Shown here one piece after another: positions 14,271 through 20,139 of a DNA stretch of 20,139 nucleotides. The notes below the pieces were generated by a model, which was given only the letters and a program-made list of their open reading frames with translations, did not search any database and was not told the DNA's origin. The DNA lies in assembly GCA_900540295.1 (NCBI GenBank), contig UQFM01000028.1:1-20139 (forward strand), read 5' to 3'. Each line of letters begins with the position of its first letter. Positions within the stretch are counted from its first letter, which is position 1. Position numbers and translations under genes: made by a program. The stretch comes from an uncultured Oscillospiraceae bacterium (GTDB lineage Bacteria; Bacillota; Clostridia; Oscillospirales; Acutalibacteraceae).

Positions 14271-14299
14271 GGTAAAATTAGCCCTGGGCTTATTTTACC
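14271..14299 (-). terminator. Terminator-like hairpin at the end of the lipoprotein gene
   Basis: Fourteen-base arms (14286-14299 and 14271-14284) pair with one mismatch and a minimal loop, beginning GGTAAAATAAGCCC on the minus strand and overlapping the TAA stop. The following GCCGATTTTATG is only mildly T-rich, so termination is plausible rather than certain. Confidence 0.5.
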
Positions 14300-14711
14300 A
14301 AACAATCACGGCATCCCGCTCCGAAGCGCTGTTATTGCCGACCTGCATGCCGCCCTGCGGTTTGTCCTCCGGCTTATTGTTCGGCTTGTCGTTCGGTTTG
14401 TCGCCCGGCTTATCTTCACCGCCCGCAGGCTCTTCGGCGTCGTTTTTGTCCGCTTTCTCCATCTCGGATTTTTCCTGTGCGGCCTGTTCCTTGGTTTTGG
14501 TCATTAAATCCTCTATCAGCTCTACGCCGCCGTCTTTCGAGGTGGTTACGGGAATTAAGTCGCCGTAAACGTTGGTAATATATCTTTCCCCATCCTCACC
14601 GATTGTATAATCAATCGGTGCATCGGCATCGGGCTTCTTTTTATTGCAGGCAACCGTTAACAAAGTGATTGCCAACAGACAAACTGCGATAATAACTGAC
14701 TTTTTTTGCAT
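14295..14711 (-). CDS. Small lipoprotein with a DKPx repeat tail
   Basis: This 138-residue protein begins with a lipoprotein-type signal: basic MQKK, a hydrophobic core, and LLTVAC with Cys22. Residues 34-60 (DYTIGEDGERYITNVYGDLIPV) form the only motif-like segment. A charged, probably helical stretch follows, then a repeat tail at about 100-118 with DKP/NKP every four residues. It would be exported, lipid-anchored at Cys22 and extended through the wall by the low-complexity tail. GGAGG lies about 8 bases before the ATG. It has its own promoter (14762-14790) although it follows mutS2 on the same strand. No functional family is recognised. Confidence 0.8.
   Translation of the reverse strand: MQKKSVIIAVCLLAITLLTVACNKKKPDADAPIDYTIGEDGERYITNVYGDLIPVTTSKDGGVELIEDLMTKTKEQAAQEKSEMEKADKNDAEEPAGGEDKPGDKPNDKPNNKPEDKPQGGMQVGNNSASERDAVIVW
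14358..14417. repeat. Five tandem 12-bp units encoding DKPx repeats
   Basis: Five consecutive 12-bp units (14358-14369, 14370-14381, 14382-14393, 14394-14405, 14406-14417) begin CGGTTT or CGGCTT on the plus strand. Each encodes a four-residue repeat of the lipoprotein tail. Unit length is a multiple of three, so copy number can change without a frameshift. Confidence 0.85.
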
Positions 14712-14761
14712 ATAAAAATCCTCCGTAAAATCATTCTTTATTCGGAAAACCGATTGATTGT

Positions 14762-14790
14762 ATCATACCATACTTTCAGATGTTTTGCAA
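14762..14790 (-). promoter_or_regulatory. Promoter of the DKPx lipoprotein gene
   Basis: On the minus strand, -35 TTGCAA (14785-14790), a 17-base spacer and -10 TATGAT (14762-14767) are present, with TG one base upstream of the -10 (TGGTATGAT). It lies just beyond the mutS2 stop and about 50 bases before the lipoprotein ATG. Confidence 0.65.
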
Positions 14791-14819
14791 CCGAGAAACA
14801 GAACCGTAAGTCTGCAAAC

Positions 14820-17198
14820 TTATTTCAGCTCCGCAATCGTCACGCCGTCCTCGCCCTCGCCGTATACGCCGAGACGGAAAGTGCGGATATTCGGATGCTT
14901 GCGCAAATGCGTCTGCACGGCTTTGCGCAAAACGCCCGTGCCTTTTCCGTGTACAATCGTGACCTCATTTAACCCCGAACGCACGGCGCTGTCTAAAAAC
15001 ATATCTAAATCCAGCAGTGCCTCTTCTGCGTTTTTGCCGCGCAAATCCACCCGCATAACCGAGGAAACAGGCGCACGGTCTCGGGAAACGGCTGTGCGGC
15101 GGGGTGCTGTGCTGTTTTGCGCTTTGCCTGATACCAAACGAAGATTTCCGATTGCGGCTTTCATTTTCATAGCACCCGCCTGCACTTCCACCTGCCCTTT
15201 TGCGTCGGGCAAGGCGGTAACCGCCGCGCGTGTGCCGAGCGTTGTAACCAATACGGTATCCCCGATTTTAAGCGCACGCGGAAGTACATAATCGCCGTCC
15301 TCAAAGCTTTCAAATCGGTCTGCGGTCAAATCGTCAATCGCGTTCAAATGGGATTTCATGGCGGCTTTCGCTTTGCGCGCCATTTCCGCGGCGTTCTTTT
15401 CCTTCGTCTGCTCTTTTTTCAGACGTTCCACTTCCATAAGCAAGGAATTTGCCGCACGGCGGGCATTTTCGACCAAACGGTTTGCCTCCAGCCGCGCGCG
15501 CTCCGATTCCTTTTCGCTCTTTTTAACTGCCTCTTCGTATTTTCGTTCCGCCTTTGCACGGATTTCTTCAATTTCAGCTTGGAGCTCCAACGTCTTTGCT
15601 TTTTCCTGCTCCATTTCGGCGCGGGCAGTCTCCAAAGTATCGACCACATCCTCGAACCGTCGGTTTTCTGCGGCAACCTGCGACTGTGCCGCCGCAATGA
15701 TTTCCGCACGAAGCCCCAACCGCTCCGAAATGGCAAAAGCATTGGAACGTCCGGGAATTCCAATCAGCAATTTATAAGTCGGACTGAGCGTTTCCACGGA
15801 GAATTCACAGGAAGCGTTTTCCACACGGTCGGTAGACAGTGCATATTCTTTCAGCTCGGAATAATGCGTTGTGGCGGCAAGCTTTGCCCCTTTACGGCGA
15901 AACGCCTCTAACACCGCTACGGCAAGCGCCGCGCCTTCCACGGGGTCGGTCCCCGCACCCAATTCGTCAATCAAAATCAGCGTGCGGTCGTCCGCCTCAC
16001 GGTCAATCGAAACAATATTCGTCATGTGTGCCGAGAATGTAGACAGCGACTGTTCAATACTCTGCTCTTCCCCGATGTCCGCCAGCACCTTCCCGAATAC
16101 CGATACACGGGAGTTGTCCGATGCGGGAATATACAATCCGCACGCCGCCATCAGCGTTAAAAGTCCCAGCGTTTTAATCGACACCGTTTTACCGCCCGTA
16201 TTCGGACCTGTAATCACCAGTGAATCAAAATCCGTGCCCAAACGGATATCAATCGGTACGGCGGTTTTCATATTTAAAAGCGGATGCCGCGCTTTTTTCA
16301 GCTCAATTTCGCCCATCGCGTTTAAAACGGGCTTGCTTGCTTTCATATTGTATGCCAAATTTGCTTTGGAAAATATCAGGTTTAATTCCGCCGCACTCGC
16401 ATAGCTTATCCGAATACTGTCATAAAAACTGCCCGCTTCGGCGGAAATCTCCGCAAGAATCCGTTCGATTTCATCACGTTCCTTGCTTTCCAGCACCTTA
16501 ATTTCGTTGTTCGCCTCCACTACGGATGCGGGTTCAATAAACACGGTAGAACCGCTGCCCGAAGTGTCGTGCACCATACCCGCCACCTCTGCGCGGTGTT
16601 CCGCTTTCACGGGCACAACAAACCGCCCGTTTCTTTGCGTGACAATCGCTTCCTGCAAGCTGTTTTTATAGGTCGGCGAGCGCAGGAGTTTTTCTAACTG
16701 CTCGCGAATTTTCGAGTCCTGCACACGTTTTTTGCGGCGGATATTTTTCAGCTCCGCTGAAGCATTGTCGCTCATTTCTTCGTCGGAAATAATCGCCGTA
16801 TTGATTTTATCCTCTAAATATTTGTTGGAGCAAAGCGCCGAAAACAAATCGTCAATCGCCGTTTCCATACCCGCGCTTTTCTCACGCCACGTAAGAATCA
16901 CGCGAATCACGCGCAAAGTCTGTGCCACATCCAAAAGCTCCCGCATGGAGAGCGTACCGCCCGACTGCGCACGCCACAGGGCGTTATTCACATTCAAAAG
17001 CCCGCCGAAAGACGGCGCGCCGAATTTCGCAATTAAAATATGCGCCGCTTCGGTTTGCGACAGCAAACGCTCCGCCTCAAAAAAATCCGTTGCGGGCGTA
17101 AGCGAAAGCGCCTGTTCGTGCGCTTCTTCACAAGCGGTCAGCGCCGCTAGACGTTCTAAAATTTTCGGAAGCTCCAACGCTTCGTGATGCTTGTTCAT
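14820..17198 (-). CDS. mutS2: MutS2 ATPase with C-terminal Smr domain
   Basis: MutS2 is not the mismatch-repair MutS. It is known as a suppressor of recombination and, in Bacillus subtilis, as a sensor of collided ribosomes that splits them for rescue. The 792-residue protein has core helices, Walker A GPNTGGKT (331-338), Walker B LILIDELGAGTDP (DE at 411-412) and a signature TTHYSELKEYA. A long charged coiled coil spans about 510-630. A KOW-like segment lies near 655-695, and the Smr nuclease domain at about 715-792 carries DLRG (718-721) and HGKG (750-753). Length is normal. AAGGA lies about 9 bases before the ATG. It follows the four-Cys protein gene by 12 bp, in an operon with ylbJ. Confidence 0.97.
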   Translation of the reverse strand: MNKHHEALELPKILERLAALTACEEAHEQALSLTPATDFFEAERLLSQTEAAHILIAKFGAPSFGGLLNVNNALWRAQSGGTLSMRELLDVAQTLRVIRVILTWREKSAGMETAIDDLFSALCSNKYLEDKINTAIISDEEMSDNASAELKNIRRKKRVQDSKIREQLEKLLRSPTYKNSLQEAIVTQRNGRFVVPVKAEHRAEVAGMVHDTSGSGSTVFIEPASVVEANNEIKVLESKERDEIERILAEISAEAGSFYDSIRISYASAAELNLIFSKANLAYNMKASKPVLNAMGEIELKKARHPLLNMKTAVPIDIRLGTDFDSLVITGPNTGGKTVSIKTLGLLTLMAACGLYIPASDNSRVSVFGKVLADIGEEQSIEQSLSTFSAHMTNIVSIDREADDRTLILIDELGAGTDPVEGAALAVAVLEAFRRKGAKLAATTHYSELKEYALSTDRVENASCEFSVETLSPTYKLLIGIPGRSNAFAISERLGLRAEIIAAAQSQVAAENRRFEDVVDTLETARAEMEQEKAKTLELQAEIEEIRAKAERKYEEAVKKSEKESERARLEANRLVENARRAANSLLMEVERLKKEQTKEKNAAEMARKAKAAMKSHLNAIDDLTADRFESFEDGDYVLPRALKIGDTVLVTTLGTRAAVTALPDAKGQVEVQAGAMKMKAAIGNLRLVSGKAQNSTAPRRTAVSRDRAPVSSVMRVDLRGKNAEEALLDLDMFLDSAVRSGLNEVTIVHGKGTGVLRKAVQTHLRKHPNIRTFRLGVYGEGEDGVTIAELK

Positions 17199-17210
17199 AG
17201 CTGTAAATCC

Positions 17211-17459
17211 TTAAAGTTCAAAATCCTCTGCCGAAAACGCAGGCATTTCGGGACGGCGTTTCGGCTGCCGCTTTAAAATATCATATTTATATCTTCTGCA
17301 TTTCCCGTCACGCTCCACCACACCTTTTTTCTCACAAAGCACGGTTTCGCCGTCGGGAGACAGGCGTCCGTATCGGCAGTATTCACATTTCGGTGCAATT
17401 TCCCGTTTTTCGCGCAACACGTTCACATCCCAATCCTTGATACACTTGTATTTTAACAC
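17211..17459 (-). CDS. Small four-cysteine (possible zinc-binding) protein
   Basis: An 82-residue protein with CEYCRYG, then a single Cys in LCEKKG and another in GKCRRYKYDILKR: a CxxC-x13-C-x11-C spacing compatible with one zinc site. The C-terminus is basic and then acidic (SAEDFEL). The GTG at 17457-17459 overlaps the ylbJ stop by 7 bp, with AAAGG only about 3 bases away. A second GTG at codon 12 has AAGGA 7 bases upstream and could be the true start; both keep all four Cys. The gene sits between ylbJ and mutS2, with 12 bp to mutS2, so it is co-transcribed. Such small CxxC proteins recur in Clostridia, but I know of no defined function. Confidence 0.72.
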   Translation of the reverse strand: MLKYKCIKDWDVNVLREKREIAPKCEYCRYGRLSPDGETVLCEKKGVVERDGKCRRYKYDILKRQPKRRPEMPAFSAEDFEL

Positions 17460-18511
17460 ACCTTTCGGCGCGGTTCAACCTCTAAAATCAGTAAAATGCT
17501 CATAAGCATCAGCATCAGAAAGGACGGTGCAGAAACCGAATACGCCGCGGGCACAACCGTGCCGTTTGCCGAAAACACGCTGATTTCACACGGGAATATC
17601 CGCAGCAGCAGTGCGCACAGAAAAAAGGACAGTACGGCGGCGGTAAGGCGCATAAGGAAAAATAAACCGTACCGTACACCGCACCGTTTCAAATCGCGCA
17701 AAACCTGACAGTGTACGGAAAGTCCCGAAAACGCGAGCACTGATGCAAGAAACGGCAATGGCAATACACCCGCCGCCGTATGTACGCCTGAGGTGACTTC
17801 TAAAACACAGTTTATAAATACGGAAACCGCAGACGGCATCGGCAATGCGTTCAAGTATGCGCCGAGTGCGCCGAATAAAATCACCCAAGCGCAGATTTGC
17901 AGCATGGAATATACCGAATCCCGCACAGAATCCGACAGTGCGGCGGCAGGGCTATGCAAAAGAACCGACTTTCCCCTTTCTGCGGGCAGCTTTTCCTGCT
18001 TTCCCGAAAACCGAGACAGCACGCCGAGCAACACGGCGGCGAGACTGACGGATACGTATAATAAAACCCCTGCACGCGTACTGCCGAGCACTGCCGTTCC
18101 CACAGCGGAAATCACAAAGGCGGGGCCTGCATTCATACAAAACAGACACATGCGTTTTGCCTGGGGCACAGTCAGCTGTTCCGCTTCTAACAGCTGTGTA
18201 ATCATGTTTATGCCGACGGGAAACCCGCCGATCAGCGACATGAAAATCACACCCGCGCTCACGCCGGGCAAACGAAACAGACGGACGGTCAGCGGCGACG
18301 CGGCAGAGGAAAGCGCCGACGACATCCCCGAACGCACCAAAAATCCCGAAATGACCATGAACGGAAACAGGGACGGTATCACGGTATTGCCGCAGACGCT
18401 TAAGGCTTCGCGTACACCGCGGGCGCAAAGCTCGGGTGCGGAAAACAGAATATAACAGACCGCACCGCAAAAAAGCAGGGGCAGCCATTTAAAGAAACGC
18501 GGTTTTTGCAT
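17453..18511 (-). CDS. ylbJ: Sporulation integral membrane protein YlbJ
   Basis: YlbJ is a multi-pass membrane protein of the nucleoside-recognition/gate-domain group, required for normal spore cortex formation in Bacillus subtilis and made in the mother cell. The 352-residue protein has about eight hydrophobic segments (near 9-25, 42-60, 83-105, 124-142, 147-165, 202-222, 282-305 and 330-345). Family motifs are NTVIPSLFPFMVISGF, SLIGGFPVGINM (about 92-103) and FCMNAGPAFVIS (124-135). The start ATG at 18509-18511 has only a poor GGGTG-type SD. It is the first gene of a minus-strand operon with the four-Cys protein and mutS2, and is divergent from yqfC across an 80-bp gap. Confidence 0.9.
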   Translation of the reverse strand: MQKPRFFKWLPLLFCGAVCYILFSAPELCARGVREALSVCGNTVIPSLFPFMVISGFLVRSGMSSALSSAASPLTVRLFRLPGVSAGVIFMSLIGGFPVGINMITQLLEAEQLTVPQAKRMCLFCMNAGPAFVISAVGTAVLGSTRAGVLLYVSVSLAAVLLGVLSRFSGKQEKLPAERGKSVLLHSPAAALSDSVRDSVYSMLQICAWVILFGALGAYLNALPMPSAVSVFINCVLEVTSGVHTAAGVLPLPFLASVLAFSGLSVHCQVLRDLKRCGVRYGLFFLMRLTAAVLSFFLCALLLRIFPCEISVFSANGTVVPAAYSVSAPSFLMLMLMSILLILEVEPRRKVC

Positions 18512-18550
18512 TTTACATCACACCCGCCTTAAGATTCGGTCATTAAACCA

Positions 18551-18564
18551 TATGCAAATGCATA
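18551..18564. promoter_or_regulatory. Palindrome between ylbJ and yqfC
   Basis: TATGCA-AA-TGCATA is a perfect 6-bp inverted repeat with a 2-base centre, in the 80-bp gap between two divergent sporulation genes. CATAAATT (18561-18568) overlaps it and loosely resembles a sigma-E -10 for yqfC, but the matching -35 is poor, so promoter identity is unproven. Confidence 0.3.
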
Positions 18565-18591
18565 AATTTCTATGAGCGGAGGTGGAAAACA

Positions 18592-18876
18592 GTGCGAAAA
18601 AAGAAATCCGCAAAAGCGCGGTCAAGCACGGCGCGGCAGGCGCTGGATATTCCCGAAATGGTGCGCCGCGACGTGCCGCATATAGAAATGCAGGGCAACC
18701 GCGAAGTCATTGTGGACGGCTGCCGCGGTGTATTGGAATATACGTCCGACCAAATCAAGATAAACGCGGGTGTGTGCGTCATCCGCTTCAGCGGCGGGGA
18801 CTTGACGATTCGGGCATATTCGGAAAACCAAACGGAAATCAACGGTGAAATTCTGCAAATTGATTTTGAAAACTGA
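18592..18876 (+). CDS. yqfC: Sporulation protein YqfC
   Basis: This 94-residue protein matches the YqfC family in size and in its central strand-rich signature HIEMQGNREVIVDGCRG and VLEYTSDQIKI, followed by LTIRAYSENQTEINGEI. YqfC is a mother-cell sporulation protein of unclear biochemical role, almost always encoded just before yqfD. The N-terminus is strongly basic (MRKKKSAKARSS). The start is GTG with GGAGGTGG (18578-18585) 6 bases before it. yqfD follows after 20 bp with its own strong SD. Confidence 0.93.
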   Translation: MRKKKSAKARSSTARQALDIPEMVRRDVPHIEMQGNREVIVDGCRGVLEYTSDQIKINAGVCVIRFSGGDLTIRAYSENQTEINGEILQIDFEN

Positions 18877-18896
18877 GCTTCGGAGGTGATGCGCTT

Positions 18897-20069
18897 TTGC
18901 TGATTGTAAAACTGATTCGATTCTTTTTAGGCTATGTTGTGTTTACGGGTGCGGGCGGGTTTCCCGAACGCTTTATCAATTTATGCGTCAAATACAGAAT
19001 CCCGCTGTGGGATTTGAAAAATCACGGTGAAATCTTTGAGGGCAAAACCACTATTCGGGGCTATAAGCGTATCCGCCCCGCCGCTTTTCGCTCGGGTGTG
19101 AAACTGCAAATCCGCGAGAAACGCGGTCTCCCCTTTTTGACGGTGCAAAATAAAAAGCGTATGGGGCTGTTGATTGGCTTTGCGGTTTGCGCGGCGCTCA
19201 TCGGTATTTTGTCGATGCATATTTGGACCATAGAGGTGTCGGGCAACGTAAAAATCCCGACGGAAACCGTTTTGGAAGCCGCCGAACGGCTCGGCGTTAC
19301 CGTCGGCGCACGCAGAAAATCCTTAGATGCTAAAGCGCTTGCCGACGAATTGCTGTATGAAATCGACGGGCTTTCTTTTGCCGCTGTCAATATCGACGCC
19401 TGCAAGGCGGTGATAGAGGTGCGCGAAAGCATTGCACAGCCTGCCATTTTAGATACGGAAACACCGTCCAACATAATCGCGGACGAAGCGGGCATACTGA
19501 CAAAGATTGAAGTGTATTCGGGTACAGCCGCACTGCCCGTCGGCTCGGCGGTGCTGAAGGACGATTTGCTCATTTCGGGCGTTGTACAAAATCTCGACAA
19601 TTCCGAAACGCTCAAAGGCGCGCAGGGCAATGTGTACGCACAGGTTGAGCGCAAAATGGATTTTTCCTGCGAAAACCGTGCATTCTTATCCTGTTCGGCA
19701 GTAAACGAACGGTATATTTTGGAATTTTTCGGATTGCACATACCGCTGGGGCGTTCTATGGATACAGAAAGCTACGCGGTAAGCCGATACCTTTCCGACG
19801 GCAAAACACAGTTACCCGTCGGCATTACGCGCGAACGCAGGGAGATTTTTGATACGGAAGCAACACTTGCAACGCCTGCCGACCGCGCGCGCTTTACGGC
19901 AAAGCAATTCGCCGCCGCATATAAAGCCGTTTGGAACGAGAGCGTGATTTTGGCGGAGCAAGTCACCTTTGATTTTGAGAATACAGAGCCGTTTATACAC
20001 GGAACTGTCACTTGTGAAAAAGAAATCGGTATAAATCGGGAGATTTTTGTAGAAAAAATTAGTGACTAA
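18897..20069 (+). CDS. yqfD: Sporulation membrane protein YqfD
   Basis: This complete 390-residue protein of the YqfD family (stage IV sporulation type) is made in the mother cell. It has the family N-terminus (FLGYVVFTGAGGFPERFIN, NHGEIFEG, TIRGYKRIRP) and a membrane segment at about 88-108. A large outer region contains IWTIEVSGNVKIP, ALADELLYEI, AVIEVRES and GSAVLKDDLLISGVV, partly resembling POTRA-like folds. The start is TTG (18897-18899) with an excellent SD GGAGGTGAT (18882-18890). In many Firmicutes phoH follows yqfD; here the contig ends 25 bases after the stop. Confidence 0.95.
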   Translation: MLIVKLIRFFLGYVVFTGAGGFPERFINLCVKYRIPLWDLKNHGEIFEGKTTIRGYKRIRPAAFRSGVKLQIREKRGLPFLTVQNKKRMGLLIGFAVCAALIGILSMHIWTIEVSGNVKIPTETVLEAAERLGVTVGARRKSLDAKALADELLYEIDGLSFAAVNIDACKAVIEVRESIAQPAILDTETPSNIIADEAGILTKIEVYSGTAALPVGSAVLKDDLLISGVVQNLDNSETLKGAQGNVYAQVERKMDFSCENRAFLSCSAVNERYILEFFGLHIPLGRSMDTESYAVSRYLSDGKTQLPVGITRERREIFDTEATLATPADRARFTAKQFAAAYKAVWNESVILAEQVTFDFENTEPFIHGTVTCEKEIGINREIFVEKISD

Positions 20070-20090
20070 TCACAAAATCCATGATATAAT
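20062..20090 (+). promoter_or_regulatory. Possible promoter for a gene beyond the contig end
   Basis: A perfect -10 TATAAT (20085-20090) lies 17 bases after GTGACT (20062-20067, four of six matches to TTGACA), which overlaps the end of yqfD. No terminator separates it from yqfD. Any target gene is missing because adapter sequence begins at 20095. Confidence 0.4.
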
Positions 20091-20094
20091 ATAT

Positions 20095-20139
20095 CTGTCT
20101 CTTATACACATCTCCGAGCCCACGAGACCGATCAGTATC
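20095..20139. other. Nextera (Tn5 transposase) sequencing adapter, artefact
   Basis: CTGTCTCTTATACACATCT (20095-20113) is the 19-bp Tn5 mosaic end used in Nextera libraries. It is followed by the i7-side adapter sequence to 20128, an 8-base string CGATCAGT (20129-20136) where the i7 index belongs, and ATC, the first bases of the flow-cell primer site. This is untrimmed library sequence joined to the contig, not genomic DNA or a mobile element. Confidence 0.98.

Noticed and set aside
14358..14417. Tandem 12-bp repeats as a CRISPR-like array
   Set aside because: Units are contiguous without spacers and encode a protein repeat in frame.
14758..16404. Several plus-strand open frames opposite mutS2
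   Set aside because: Ser/Ala/Arg-rich shadow translations of a well-conserved gene on the other strand.
20095..20113. Tn5 mosaic end suggesting a transposon boundary
   Set aside because: It continues directly into synthetic Nextera adapter and an index-like string at the contig end, so it is library sequence.

Overview
The window reads as a chromosomal contig end from an endospore-forming Firmicute of class Clostridia, probably a gut or rumen lineage. Three sporulation genes (ylbJ, yqfC, yqfD) and the Firmicute order ylxM-ffh-rpsP-khpA-rimM-trmD support this. Base composition is intermediate by eye, Shine-Dalgarno (SD) sites are strong GGAGG types, and promoters are sigma-A-like with 17-bp spacers. 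Genus cannot be fixed from sequence alone. The last 45 bases (20095-20139) are not biological: they match the Nextera/Tn5 i7-side sequencing adapter, so the contig really ends near 20094.

Layout. 1-1902 (+): the tail of an unknown gene, a TPR membrane protein and an HD-domain hydrolase, closed by a hairpin terminator. 1981-4163 (-): two glycosyltransferases (GT4-like and an AT-rich GT2) under one good promoter. 4388-4464 (-): tRNA-Arg(CCT) with its own consensus-like promoter and a 20-bp perfect hairpin right after CCA. 4741-7233 (+): a phosphodiesterase-superfamily lipoprotein gene broken by an in-frame TAG, followed by a cytoplasmic GH29 alpha-L-fucosidase. 7234-7489: repeat-like relics and a terminator. 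7490-9564 (-): a condensation/acyltransferase-fold protein and a six-helix membrane protein under one promoter with an operator-like palindrome.

9709-14066 (-): the ylxM-ffh-rpsP-khpA-rimM-trmD operon. It encodes the SRP GTPase and its partner, ribosomal protein S16, a KH RNA chaperone, a 16S maturation factor and tRNA m1G37 methyltransferase. It starts from a perfect consensus promoter and ends not in rplS but in an unrecognised membrane protein. A hairpin sits at the predicted mRNA 5' end and another, with a U-tract, lies between khpA and rimM. 14295-14711 (-): a lipoprotein with a DKPx repeat tail. 14820-18511 (-): mutS2, a small four-Cys protein and ylbJ. 18592-20069 (+): divergent yqfC-yqfD, followed by a possible promoter cut off by the contig end.

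I found no CRISPR array, insertion sequence, phage module or obvious defence system. The least explained parts are the acyltransferase/membrane-protein pair, the TAG-interrupted lipoprotein gene beside the fucosidase, and the unknown membrane protein attached to trmD.
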